From: Candidatus Didemnitutus sp.
GTDB lineage: Bacteria; Verrucomicrobiota; Verrucomicrobiia; Opitutales; Opitutaceae
Length of the DNA: 64,000 nt
Assembly: GCA_023701285.1 (NCBI GenBank)
Contig: JAMPXH010000002.1
Span: forward strand, 1-64,000
Direction of reading: 5' to 3'
Positions 9,474 through 19,059 of the stretch are shown here, piece after piece. The first letter of the stretch is position 1; every line of letters starts with the position of its first letter. A program made the translations under genes and the position numbers. A model generated the notes under the pieces. The model was not told the origin of the DNA and did no database searches. It was given only the letters and a program-made list of their open reading frames with translations.

Positions 9474-10649
9474 GTGAAACCCTCCGCCTGTCCCGCCGTC
9501 CGCCGCAGCTCCGCGGCCGCCTTCGCTCGCCGGGCGATGCTGGCGGGCGTCGGGTTGGCGGCGACCGCGGCCCGTGTGGACGCGGAGGAGATCCAGCGCG
9601 CCGCCGACCTCCGGTTTGGTCGGGCCGTGCATGCCGTCACGGCGCTCGCCGACGGCCGATTCCTTGTCACCGGGGGATTCTCCGTGCAGCCGGAGCCAGT
9701 CCCGCTCGCGGAGATTCTCGATCCTGTGGAAGGTGCGTTCCGGGTGATCGGTCCCATGGCGGTGCCGCGCTTCGGCCACACCGCCTCGCTGCTCCCCGAC
9801 GGGACGGTGTTGATCGCCGGCGGGTGGGATGGATCCGGCTCCGTGCTCGCCGCGGCCGAGATCTTCGACCCCGCAACGGAAACTTTCCGGCCGCTGCCGC
9901 CGCTGCACGAGGCCCGCGCCGGCCATGGCGCGATCGTGCTCGCCGACGGTCGCGCGTTGCTGATCGGCGGCGCCGGGGCCGGACAGATCTTCCTCGCGAG
10001 CGCGGAAACCTTTGATCACCGCACCGGCCGGTTCACCCCCGTCGGCAGCATGAGCGAGGCGAGGGAAAATCACGCCGCGGTCCGCCTGGCCGATGGGCGG
10101 GTATTGGTTAGCGGCGGACATCAGGGGCGCCGCGACGCGCGCCGGATTCTCGCTTCGGCGGAACTCTTCGATCCCAGCACGAACCGCTTCACCCCTGCCG
10201 GTCCGCTTCGTTTCGCCCGCCACAAGCATGATGCCGTGCTCCTGCGCGACGGTCGCGTGCTCATCACCGGTGGTGCCAGCCGAGGCGACACTCCCAGTGA
10301 CACCTCGGAACTCTACGATCCCGATCAGGGCGCTTTCTCCTCCGGTCCCCGTCTGCAGCGCAGCCGGTTCAAACACTACGGCACCTCCGTGCCGCTCGAT
10401 GATGGCACTGTCCTCATCCTGGGCGGTGCGAGCCAACCGGAGCGCTTTCTGCCCGCCGCCAACCGCTTCGAATTGCTGACGTCCGCCTGGCTCGGCGGGG
10501 CGGAAAGCTACGCCGCGACTGCGCGCACCGGGCAGGGAGACATCCTGCACACCGGCGGCTACGGCGACGATATCCGCGGCGCCAAGACCGCGTGGCTCAT
10601 TCGCCCGGCCACCTCCGCTCTGCCCTTCCCTCCTTTATCCAACCCATGA
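9474..10649 (+). CDS. Exported kelch-repeat protein
   Basis: Repeated L.DGRVL(I/V)(T/S)GG...(S)AE(L/I)FDP motifs; signal-like N-terminus; stop overlaps next start (ATGA at 10646-10649). Confidence 0.85.
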   Translation: MKPSACPAVRRSSAAAFARRAMLAGVGLAATAARVDAEEIQRAADLRFGRAVHAVTALADGRFLVTGGFSVQPEPVPLAEILDPVEGAFRVIGPMAVPRFGHTASLLPDGTVLIAGGWDGSGSVLAAAEIFDPATETFRPLPPLHEARAGHGAIVLADGRALLIGGAGAGQIFLASAETFDHRTGRFTPVGSMSEARENHAAVRLADGRVLVSGGHQGRRDARRILASAELFDPSTNRFTPAGPLRFARHKHDAVLLRDGRVLITGGASRGDTPSDTSELYDPDQGAFSSGPRLQRSRFKHYGTSVPLDDGTVLILGGASQPERFLPAANRFELLTSAWLGGAESYAATARTGQGDILHTGGYGDDIRGAKTAWLIRPATSALPFPPLSNP

Positions 10650-13282
10650 ACCTCCGCCGCCGCCTGCGTTCCCTCTTCCGCCGCCGCGACCTCGAAGCCG
10701 AGATGGCCGAGGAGATGCGTTTCCACCTCGAGCAACGCGCCGCCGACCTCGCGGCCGACGGTCTCGCACCGGACGAGGCGCGCCTCGCCGCGCAGCGCAG
10801 GTTCGGCAACACCGCCGCGCTGCAGGAGCACGCGCGCGACACCTTCGGCTGGGGCGCGCTCGAACGCTTCGCCCGGGACCTGCGCTTCGCCGCGCGCCAG
10901 CTCAGGCGCTCGCCGGGCTTCACGGTGCTCGCCGTCGTCACGCTCGCCCTCGGCATCGGCGCCAACAGCGCGATGTTCAGCATGCTGAACGGCATCATGC
11001 TGAAACCCCTGCCCTACGCCCACCTCGATCGCCTCGAGCGTCTCTGGCGGGCCACGCCGCAATACCGCGAGGGCAACTTCTCGCCGGCTGACTTCGGCGC
11101 GCTGCGCGAGGCCGGGGCCGCCTACGGCGAATTCGCCGCCTACCGTCCGCGCGCCGCCAGCCTCGCCGATCCCGGCGCTCCGGCCGAGCTCGCCTCGTCC
11201 GCGCTGGCCTCCACCAACCTGTTCGCCGTGCTCGGCGTCCAGCCCGAGCTCGGCCGCAGCTTCCATCCCGACGAGAACACGCCCGGCCGCGACAAGGTCG
11301 TCATCCTCAGCCAGCGCGTCTGGCGCAACCGCTACGGCGCCGACCGCGCCATCCTCGGCCGCATCGTCCGCATCGACGGCGAGCCGCACGAGGTCATCGG
11401 CGTGCTCTCCGCCGCCTTCAACGACTGGCGCTACCTCGGCAACGTCGACTTCTTCCGTCCCTTCGCGCTCACGCCGGAGTTCGCCGCGAACCGCAGCGAG
11501 CAGAACCTCCGGATCGTCGGCCTCCGCGCCCCCGCGACCGATCCCGCCCGCGCCGCCGCCTTCCTCGCCGACCTCGGCGCGCGTCGCGCCCGCGAGCATC
11601 CGGCCGAAAACGCCGGCACCGCCTGGTGGAGCCAGGATCTCATCGTCGCCGCCTATGGCTCGCCCGCCACGCTCTCGCTGCTCATCGCGCTGTCGGGCTT
11701 CGTGCTCCTCCTCGCCTGCGCCAACCTCGCCAACCTTTACCTCGTGCGCACCCTTGCGCGCACCCGCGAGTTCGCCGTGCGCGCCGCCCTCGGCGCCTCG
11801 CGGCTCCAGCTCGTCCGTCCGCTCATCGCCGAGTCGCTCCTGCTCTGTGCCTCCAGCGGTGCGCTCGCGCTGCTCGTCGTCGAGGGCTTCCACCACTGGG
11901 CGCGGCTGCGTTCGACCGGCGACAACGGCGAACAGGTCAACTTTGCCCTCGATCCCAAGGTCCTGCTCTGGACCGCCGCCGCCGCGCTCGTCACGGCCGT
12001 CGCCTTCGGGTTGATGCCCGCGCTGCACGCCCGCCGCATCGACCTGAACGAGACACTCAAGTCCGGCGCGCGCGGCTCCACCGGCGGACGCGGCGCGCAA
12101 CGTTTCCGCCGCATCCTCATCGTCGGCCAGTTCGCGCTGGCGCTCGTGCTGCTCGCCGGCGCCGCCCTCTTCATCCGCGGCCTCGACGATCTGCACACGC
12201 GCCGCGGCGGCTGGGACGCCTCCCGCCTCGTCACCGGCACGATCGCCCTGCCGCCGGCCACTTACCGCGACGACGCAGCCGTGCTCGCGTTCCACCGGCT
12301 CGCCCTCGAGCGCCTCCGCGGTCTGCCGGGCGTCGAGTCGGCCTCGCTGGCGTCGTTCGAGCCGTATTTCTTCTGGTCCGAGATCCTCAAGCTGCAGGTC
12401 GAAGGCGGACCGATGCCCGCACCCGGCAGCGAACCGGCCGCGCGGCTCAACACCGTCGACGCCGGCTACTTCGCCACGGTCGACACGCCGCTCATCGCCG
12501 GCCGGCTGTTCGGGCCGGGCGATACGATAGCCAGCCCGCACGCCTACCTCGTCAGCCAATCCACGGCACGCGCGCTCTTCGGCTCGGAATCCGCGGTCGG
12601 CCGACGCCTCGCGCCCGCGACCGACGGCGCCCCCGCGTGGGGCGAGATCGTCGGCGTCGTCGCGGACGTCGAGAACGTCGAGCCCGATGCCAACACCGTC
12701 GCGCTGCAGGTTTATCAACCGCTCGCGCAGCACCCGCGCCGGGACTTCGAGCTGCTGGTGCGCGCCCGGGACGTGGCGCCATCCGCCCTCGTGCCGGATA
12801 TCCGCGCCGCGCTCGCCGGGCTCGATCCCGACCTGCCGGTCCGCGCGCTGCGTCCCGCGCAGACCTCGATCGAGCGCTCGCTCTATCAGCTCGGCGTGCT
12901 GCGCGACATGCTCGCCGCCTTCGGACTGCTCGGCCTCGCACTCGCTGCGCTCGGCATCTACGGCGTGCTCGCCCGCACGATGGCCCAACGCAGCGGCGAG
13001 TTCGCCATCCGGCTGGCGCTGGGTGCCACCGCGCGCGAGATCGCCCGCCTCGTGTTCGCTTCGGGTGCGCGGCTCGCCGTGATCGGCGCCCTGCTCGGGC
13101 TCGTAGGCGCGGCCGGCGTGGCGCGCGTGTTGACGGCGAATTACCCCGGGCTCCGCGCCAACAGCCCGCTCATTCTCGCTCTCGCGACGCTGTTCCTGCT
13201 CACGGTCGCGCTCCTCGCCTGCTGGTTGCCCGCCCGCCGCGCCGGCAAGGTCGATGCCATCGCCGCATTGCGCGCGGAGTGA
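10646..13282 (+). CDS. ADOP-type ABC transporter permease (MacB/FtsX-like)
   Basis: MNLRRRLRSLFRRRDLEAEMAEEMRFHLEQRAADLAADG permease prefix domain, then LRRSPGFTVLAVVTLALGIGANSAMFS and duplicated FtsX-like TM blocks. Confidence 0.93.
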   Translation: MNLRRRLRSLFRRRDLEAEMAEEMRFHLEQRAADLAADGLAPDEARLAAQRRFGNTAALQEHARDTFGWGALERFARDLRFAARQLRRSPGFTVLAVVTLALGIGANSAMFSMLNGIMLKPLPYAHLDRLERLWRATPQYREGNFSPADFGALREAGAAYGEFAAYRPRAASLADPGAPAELASSALASTNLFAVLGVQPELGRSFHPDENTPGRDKVVILSQRVWRNRYGADRAILGRIVRIDGEPHEVIGVLSAAFNDWRYLGNVDFFRPFALTPEFAANRSEQNLRIVGLRAPATDPARAAAFLADLGARRAREHPAENAGTAWWSQDLIVAAYGSPATLSLLIALSGFVLLLACANLANLYLVRTLARTREFAVRAALGASRLQLVRPLIAESLLLCASSGALALLVVEGFHHWARLRSTGDNGEQVNFALDPKVLLWTAAAALVTAVAFGLMPALHARRIDLNETLKSGARGSTGGRGAQRFRRILIVGQFALALVLLAGAALFIRGLDDLHTRRGGWDASRLVTGTIALPPATYRDDAAVLAFHRLALERLRGLPGVESASLASFEPYFFWSEILKLQVEGGPMPAPGSEPAARLNTVDAGYFATVDTPLIAGRLFGPGDTIASPHAYLVSQSTARALFGSESAVGRRLAPATDGAPAWGEIVGVVADVENVEPDANTVALQVYQPLAQHPRRDFELLVRARDVAPSALVPDIRAALAGLDPDLPVRALRPAQTSIERSLYQLGVLRDMLAAFGLLGLALAALGIYGVLARTMAQRSGEFAIRLALGATAREIARLVFASGARLAVIGALLGLVGAAGVARVLTANYPGLRANSPLILALATLFLLTVALLACWLPARRAGKVDAIAALRAE

Positions 13283-13304
13283 TCGCCGCAACGCGCTGGG
13301 GTCC

Positions 13305-13329
13305 CGCAGGCGGCGCGACGCCGCCTGCG
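13305..13329. terminator. Hairpin between convergent genes (perfect 11-bp stem)
   Basis: cgcaggcggcg-cga-cgccgcctgcg; no strong T tract. Confidence 0.45.
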
Positions 13330-13352
13330 TGCACGCTGCCGCGCGGCGCGGA

Positions 13353-13787
13353 TCAGAAGCTTTCCTGCGCCAGCCGCACCACGCCGACCTCGAGCAACAG
13401 GTTCGCGAAGCGACGCTGCTCGCCGGTGGCGATCATCAGCGTCGTGCGCGGCGAGGCGATCTTCTCGTAGAACGCCCAACGCTCCATCTGCGTCCAAGCG
13501 ACGTTCGCACCCAGTTTCTCCCGGTAGAGAGCGAACAGGGGCGGCGTGAAATCCGCCGGCGGCTCCATCACGGTCGCCGCTTGCACGGGCACGGCGGTGA
13601 GGACGGCGTCGAGCACGGTGAGCGCATCGACGGTGCCGGGCACGAGATTCAGGTGGACGACGCGCGCGTTCGGTCCGCGGTTGCCCGCCACGGGGAAATT
13701 GCCGTCCGCGATGAACACTTGGGAAAAGTGGCCCGAGGCGGCCAGCGCCGCGAGGATCTCGGGGTGGATGAGACGCGTCTTCAGCAT
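13353..13787 (-). CDS. RbsD/FucU family sugar-binding/mutarotase protein
   Basis: MLKTRLIHPEILAALAASGHFSQVFIADGNFPVAGNRGPNARVVHLNLVPG. Confidence 0.85.
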   Translation of the reverse strand: MLKTRLIHPEILAALAASGHFSQVFIADGNFPVAGNRGPNARVVHLNLVPGTVDALTVLDAVLTAVPVQAATVMEPPADFTPPLFALYREKLGANVAWTQMERWAFYEKIASPRTTLMIATGEQRRFANLLLEVGVVRLAQESF

Positions 13788-13855
13788 GGTGTCCGCAGCA
13801 CACCCGGGAGCGCCCGCGGGCACAAATCCAATTCTGCCGCGCGGCGCTCGCCGCC

Positions 13856-14404
13856 TCAGCCGGCGAGCGCCTGCCGGATCGCGGCGAGCGCGGCGCGCTC
13901 GCGTGCGGCCCAGTCGCCGCGGATCCACACATAGGGCAACCCGCGTCGCTCCAGCGCGCCGTGCCAGATGCGCCGGCACTTCTCCCGGTCTTCCGCGTCG
14001 GGAAAACAGCGTTGCGGATCGGGCGCGAAGGGCACGTCGGTATCGAGCAGCAGGTAGAGCGCGTAGCCGCGGCAGCGTCGCTCCGCCCCGCGGCGCAACG
14101 CCTCCGGTGCCGTGCCGTAAAGGAGATCGCTCCAGAGCATGGTCGTGAGGGCATCCGTGTCGCACACGATACCGGGCGCGCCGCTGGCGCGGGCCTGCTC
14201 CGCGGCCGCGTCCTCGCGACGCCATTGCTCCTGCGCGACGGGCAGCATGTCCTCGAGCCCGAGCACGCCACCCTGCTCGTCCCAGCGTTCGCGCGCGTAT
14301 TCGCGGACGAGCGGGACGCCGAGCTGCGCAGCGAGCCGCTCGGCCAGCATCGTCTTGCCGGTCGACTCGGGGCCGAAGACGGCGATACGGCGCACGTCGC
14401 TCAT
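13856..14404 (-). CDS. NadR-like nicotinamide riboside kinase / AAA ATPase
   Basis: RIAVFGPESTGKTMLAERLAAQLG...VREYARERWDEQGG...; only the kinase domain is present; overlaps pnuC. Confidence 0.82.
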   Translation of the reverse strand: MSDVRRIAVFGPESTGKTMLAERLAAQLGVPLVREYARERWDEQGGVLGLEDMLPVAQEQWRREDAAAEQARASGAPGIVCDTDALTTMLWSDLLYGTAPEALRRGAERRCRGYALYLLLDTDVPFAPDPQRCFPDAEDREKCRRIWHGALERRGLPYVWIRGDWAARERAALAAIRQALAG

Positions 14405-14973
14405 GCGGAGACTCCCGTCATCGAGCGGCGCCACTCGCGCCAACCCCACAGCGCCATGCCCCAGAACACGACGTAGAGACCGGCCGTGAGGTGCAGGTCC
14501 TTCGCCCAATAGACGCCGATGGCGACCGTGTTGACCGCGAGCCAGCCGGGCCAGCACTCGAGCCGCTTCTGCGCCTGCCAGCCTTGGGCGATGAGGCTGC
14601 CCACGAGGATGCCGGCATCCCAATAAGGCAGCGCCGCATCGGTCGTGCGCGCCATCAACGTGCCCCAACCGACCGCCGCACCGGCACCGATCACCAGCCA
14701 GAGCGCGAGCGCAACCGGCTCGAGCCGCGTCACGGGCAGCGTGCTGCGCGTCGCCACATGCGCGCCGCGCAGCCAATGCACCCAGCCGTAGAGCTGGATA
14801 CCGAAGAAGCACAGTTGCAGCAGCGCATCGGAGTAGAGCTTCACGTCGTAGAAGACCCACGCATAGACCGCCACCTGCATGAGGCCCACGGGCCAGCCCC
14901 AGATGTTCTGCCGGACCATCAGCGCCACGCCGATTATGCCCAGCACCGTGCCGATGATTTCCCAGGGACTCAT
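14401..14973 (-). CDS. pnuC: Nicotinamide mononucleotide/riboside transporter PnuC
   Basis: SPWEIIGTVLGIIGVALMVRQNIWGWPVGLMQVAVYAWVFYDVKLYSDALLQLCFFGIQLYGWVHW. Confidence 0.9.
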   Translation of the reverse strand: MSPWEIIGTVLGIIGVALMVRQNIWGWPVGLMQVAVYAWVFYDVKLYSDALLQLCFFGIQLYGWVHWLRGAHVATRSTLPVTRLEPVALALWLVIGAGAAVGWGTLMARTTDAALPYWDAGILVGSLIAQGWQAQKRLECWPGWLAVNTVAIGVYWAKDLHLTAGLYVVFWGMALWGWREWRRSMTGVSA

Positions 14974-15117
14974 GCGCCGCCCAGTCGAGCGCGCCGTGGC
15001 ACGGTTGTCGATGCCGCGGTGGGGCCGGTCAGCGGCCGGCCGGCCAAGGTGCCGCGCGAAAGGACGATCGCGGACTTGGGCGCGCGCGGGCGTCCCGGGA
15101 CCAGGCAGAGACCGATC

Positions 15118-15921
15118 CTATTTTTTCGTCTCGGCCAGGAATGCCTCCATCGCCTCCCGCGTGATGACGTGCGCCGCCGCACAGCGCGGACATTGCACCT
15201 GGATCGCCTCGTCGTCATGGAACATCCCGGCCATGTCCTCGCGCGCCGCCGGCGCGAGCGCCCCGAGGATTTTTTGCTGATTGCAGCCGCAGTTCCAGCG
15301 GTAGGCCCGGCGCTCGATGCGGGGGAGCGTTTCGGTCTCGGCCAGGGTCTTGACGCCCGCCAGGTCCACCGCGCGCAGCCACGCCTCGTCGCAATCCGGA
15401 TGAGAGACCAGCATCGCGTAGTGATCGTCGCCGAGATCGAAGTAGCGCGCCGTGCGCTGCTCCGACTCCGCGTAGTAAGTCTCCACCGCGCGGAACATGT
15501 CCGCACCGTCGAAGTTCACCACGCTGCGACGCTTCTCCGCGCCGCGCCGCGGCAGCAGGTCCGAGTAGAACACGTTGCGCTCGGCCTCGCGCACGTTCTC
15601 CGTGAAGACACGTCCCGCCACGGTGCAGTCCTCGTTGTCGCCGGTCAGGAACAGGTTCAAGCGCGGGTCCTGCAGGCCGATCGTCCACGCGAGGTGCTCG
15701 AAGCGCGGCCGCGAGGCGCAGTGCAGCGCGAAGGCGGCGAGCGCGTCCTTGAACAAGCGGTCGTGCGCCGGCGCGGGGTGCAGCTTGTGCTCCGCGAGAT
15801 GCAGGTAGTAATCGACGAAGAGCGGGCTGAGGTCGGCGCGCACGAGCAGGACGTTGCGGTGACGCACGAAATCGATCGTCACTTCGGCTCCGGACGGCAG
15901 GGCGGCGGATGGTTCGGACAT
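15118..15921 (-). CDS. hslO: Hsp33 family redox chaperone
   Basis: C-terminal WNCGCNQQK ... VQCPRC zinc-ligand pattern with Hsp33-like core. Confidence 0.82.
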   Translation of the reverse strand: MSEPSAALPSGAEVTIDFVRHRNVLLVRADLSPLFVDYYLHLAEHKLHPAPAHDRLFKDALAAFALHCASRPRFEHLAWTIGLQDPRLNLFLTGDNEDCTVAGRVFTENVREAERNVFYSDLLPRRGAEKRRSVVNFDGADMFRAVETYYAESEQRTARYFDLGDDHYAMLVSHPDCDEAWLRAVDLAGVKTLAETETLPRIERRAYRWNCGCNQQKILGALAPAAREDMAGMFHDDEAIQVQCPRCAAAHVITREAMEAFLAETKK

Positions 15922-16089
15922 GTCGCGGAGTTTACGCCGAACCGGCGAATTGCAAGACCCGGCCCGCGGCGCGCAGTAGCGGAATCGCTCGACCGCGTGA
16001 GTTTCCTTGCTGAATGCCGGCGCGCGCCGCCGGCCGGTTGACCGTTCCTGCGCCGCGCCCGATGCTGGAAACTCGTTACCCGTCTGCCC

Positions 16090-16785
16090 ATGAACATCCG
16101 CCGCCTTAGCTGCCGGTTTGCCCTGCTCCTGCTGCCCGTCAGCTCCGCCTTCGCGCAATTCTCGCTCGTGGAGACCGGCGGCACGTTCCGCACCGACGCC
16201 ACCAACCTCGCCGCCGCGAGCCAAGGCGCGACCGCCATCGGCTTCGACGAGCTGGGCACGCCGAACCACCACTACATCGCCAACGTCAACGACGGCCTCT
16301 ACGGCAACTACGCCAGCTGGATCGGCCTGAACGACAGCATCTCCTCCACCGCCTCGTGGGTCGGCGTGCGCTTCGCCTCGCCCGTCAGCATCGGCGCCTT
16401 CGCCTTCGGCCGCGACAATCTCGGTGCCTTCGCCGATCGCGCCACCGTGGCGCCTTACCGCATCGAGTTCACCACCGACGCCACGGTCTACACCGATCCC
16501 GCGGCCGCCGTCTGGGAACTCGTCGGCGTCATCGACCACACCGCCGCCGGCACGCCGCAACCGCACCTGCGGCACCTCTACAATCTCACCACGGCGGAGC
16601 CGCTCACCAACGTCCTCGCCTTCCGTCTGCTCACGTCCTCGGGCATGACCTACGGCAACGCCATCGACGAACTCGAGGTTTACGGCAGCGCGACGCCGAT
16701 CCCGGAACCCGCCGCGGTCGCGACGCTCCTCGGCCTCGCGGCGCTCGCGCTCGGCGCGCTGCGTCGGCGCATGCAGCGCCACTGA
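16090..16785 (+). CDS. PEP-CTERM sorting domain protein (paralogue A)
   Basis: Signal peptide; C-terminal TPIPEPAAVATLLGLAALALGALRRRMQRH. Confidence 0.88.
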   Translation: MNIRRLSCRFALLLLPVSSAFAQFSLVETGGTFRTDATNLAAASQGATAIGFDELGTPNHHYIANVNDGLYGNYASWIGLNDSISSTASWVGVRFASPVSIGAFAFGRDNLGAFADRATVAPYRIEFTTDATVYTDPAAAVWELVGVIDHTAAGTPQPHLRHLYNLTTAEPLTNVLAFRLLTSSGMTYGNAIDELEVYGSATPIPEPAAVATLLGLAALALGALRRRMQRH

Positions 16786-16857
16786 GCAACTCCGCGCAAC
16801 GTCACGGCGCTGCGCCCGACGTCGCGGCGCAGGACCGCGCGCTCAGGCGCGGATTCG

Positions 16858-17535
16858 CTATCGCCCCTCGCCTTGCAGCAACCGCACCACCGCTTCGGTG
16901 CGCGAGCGCACGCGCCATTTGCCGTAGATCGAGGCAAGTTGGTTCTTCACGGTCGAGACCGCGATGCCGAGGCGTGTGGCGACCTCCTTGTCGCTGAGAC
17001 CGCTGGCGACGAGCGTGAGCACCTCGTGCTCGCGCGGGGAGAGTGAGCACAGTTCCTTTGCACCCGCAGAAGGACTCGCCGCCGCGGGCGCGATCGCCGG
17101 CCGGCGCAACAGTTCCAGCACGCGCCGCGCGATGCCCGGCGACATCGGCGCACCGCCGTCCACGGCCTCGTCAACGCAGGCCACGAGGTCATCCGAACCG
17201 ATGCCCTTGAGCAAATAGCCGCTCGCCCCGGCACGGATGCATTCCAGCAACGCGTCGTCGCGATCGACCCCGGTCAACATCACCACCTTCAAATTCGCGT
17301 CCTGCGCCAGAAAGCGTTCGACCGCCTGCGCGCCGCTCACGCCCGGCAGACGCAGGTCGAGCAACAACACCCGCGGCTTCAACTTCGCGACCTGCACCAA
17401 TGCGGCGTCGACCTCGGCCGTCTCAATCTCGACGCGGTAACGCCCGGTCGCCGCGAGCAACTGCGCAACATAACGGCGGAACGGCGCGTCGTCTTCGACG
17501 AGCCCCACGGGGATCGATTCCGTGGCGCGGTTCAT
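16858..17535 (-). CDS. LuxR/NarL family response regulator
   Basis: REC domain PVGLVEDDAPFRRYVAQLL...VLLLDLRLPGVSG and HTH LSPREHEVLTLVASGLSDKEVATRLGIAVSTVKNQLASIYGKW. Confidence 0.92.
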   Translation of the reverse strand: MNRATESIPVGLVEDDAPFRRYVAQLLAATGRYRVEIETAEVDAALVQVAKLKPRVLLLDLRLPGVSGAQAVERFLAQDANLKVVMLTGVDRDDALLECIRAGASGYLLKGIGSDDLVACVDEAVDGGAPMSPGIARRVLELLRRPAIAPAAASPSAGAKELCSLSPREHEVLTLVASGLSDKEVATRLGIAVSTVKNQLASIYGKWRVRSRTEAVVRLLQGEGR

Positions 17536-18950
17536 GCGACGACAGGCTCCGTTGCCGCGGGCAATTCCACCCAGAAGACGCTGCCGCCCCCGTTGCTGGC
17601 CGGATCGCAGCCGACGCGCCCGCCCATTGCTTCCGCCAGACGCAAGGCAAACGCGAGCCCGAGACCGTGACTCGCTTCGCCGCCGGTCGGTCGCGCCGCG
17701 CCGCGCCCGAATTTCCGGAACAGATGCGGGCGGTCCTCCGGCGCGATGCCCGGACCGGCATCGATGATCACCGCGCGCCACCCCGCGGCGCGACGCTCGA
17801 TGCCCAGCCGGATCGTCGCGTCAGGCGGCGAATACTTCAGCGCGTTGGTGAGGAAATTATCGAGCACCTGGCCGAGCAGCGATGCGTCCGCGGTCACATC
17901 CGGCTTTTCGTCCGGCAGCGGCAGCAGCGCGAGACGCTGGCGCTTGGCGGCCGCCGTGGCCGTGTGCCGCGACGAGGCTTCGCGCAACTCCCCCGCCAGA
18001 TCGAGGCGCGCCAGGCGCGCCTCCGCGGCGCGGCCCTCCGCGGCGTGCGCGCCGAGGTAGTCGGTGACGAGCCCGAGCATGCGCGCGGCCTGCTGCCGGA
18101 TCTCGGCGAGCGCGGTTTGCCGCGCTTCCGCCGTCGGCAGTTTGTCCGCTTCGAGCATCTCCGCGAATCCGCGCACGATCGCCAGCGGGGCGCGCAGATC
18201 GTGCGCAGCGATCGTCATGAACTCCGCCTGCTCCGCGCTGAGGCGCGCGAGCCGATCATTCGACACCGCCAGCTGCGCCGCGAGCTGGCGCGCGTGCTCG
18301 CGCTGGGCGAACATCGCGCGCTCTCCTTTTTCGCGCCACCAGCTCAAGACCAGCACGGCGGTGCCGATGCCGACGAAGCTGCTCGTGATGAGGTTCACCC
18401 CGTAGGTCTGCGCGGCCGGCAGCGTCAGCGCGAAGAACATCCACATGCCGCCCAGGCTCGCCAGCGTCACACCCGCGATCTGCACGAAACGGAATGGCAG
18501 CGCGAAGATCGAAAGCACCAGCACCGTCAGCGAGTCGAGCGCGACATTGCCGGGCCACCCGCCGTTCGGGAAATACCACGAGTGGTGCCAGTTCATCAGC
18601 GCCAGCCCCCAGCAGGGCAGCACGGTCGCGGCCGCGTTGATCCACTCCGAACGCCGGCGATTCTCCGGCAGGAACGTGCCGAGAAACATCAGCAGCCACG
18701 CCGGCACGACGATGAAAAACCGGTGCTGCAACGCGAGGGCGATGAACTCAGGGGCGCGCGCGCCGGAGATGCGCGCGTCGTTCCAGCCGACCGCCGCGAC
18801 CACCAGCAGCGCGACCGCCGCCATCGCCCGCTGCCGCAGCAAGGTGGCCGCGTGGCGTTCGTTGAGAAACCGCGTCTCGACGGCGGGGTCGGAAAAGCGC
18901 AGGCGCTTGGCCTGTTGCTCCAGGCTGGACGTCGTGGAAGGCGAACTCAT
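17532..18950 (-). CDS. Membrane sensor histidine kinase
   Basis: Multiple TM segments, H-box MTIAAHDLRAPLAIVRGFAEML, G boxes; overlaps the response regulator by ATGA. Confidence 0.92.
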   Translation of the reverse strand: MSSPSTTSSLEQQAKRLRFSDPAVETRFLNERHAATLLRQRAMAAVALLVVAAVGWNDARISGARAPEFIALALQHRFFIVVPAWLLMFLGTFLPENRRRSEWINAAATVLPCWGLALMNWHHSWYFPNGGWPGNVALDSLTVLVLSIFALPFRFVQIAGVTLASLGGMWMFFALTLPAAQTYGVNLITSSFVGIGTAVLVLSWWREKGERAMFAQREHARQLAAQLAVSNDRLARLSAEQAEFMTIAAHDLRAPLAIVRGFAEMLEADKLPTAEARQTALAEIRQQAARMLGLVTDYLGAHAAEGRAAEARLARLDLAGELREASSRHTATAAAKRQRLALLPLPDEKPDVTADASLLGQVLDNFLTNALKYSPPDATIRLGIERRAAGWRAVIIDAGPGIAPEDRPHLFRKFGRGAARPTGGEASHGLGLAFALRLAEAMGGRVGCDPASNGGGSVFWVELPAATEPVVA

Positions 18951-19059
18951 CGGGGCGCGCGCAGCCAATTGCACCACGCCGCCCCCGTCCATAGTTCTTT
19001 TGCGCTAGTGCGTCTGCCGGATCGCCCCGCCGCGCGCCGCGGGTTTGTTCGTCCGCGCC

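Noticed and set aside
10559-13291. 910-aa minus-strand ORF opposite the ADOP permease
   Set aside because: Low-complexity Arg/Gly/Glu-rich antisense translation caused by high GC; the + strand encodes a clear permease
14401-14404. ATGA overlaps at many gene pairs (pnuC/nadR, cydA/cydB, HK/RR, fecI/fecR) as possible programmed frameshifts
   Set aside because: Ordinary translational coupling, common in compact bacterial operons
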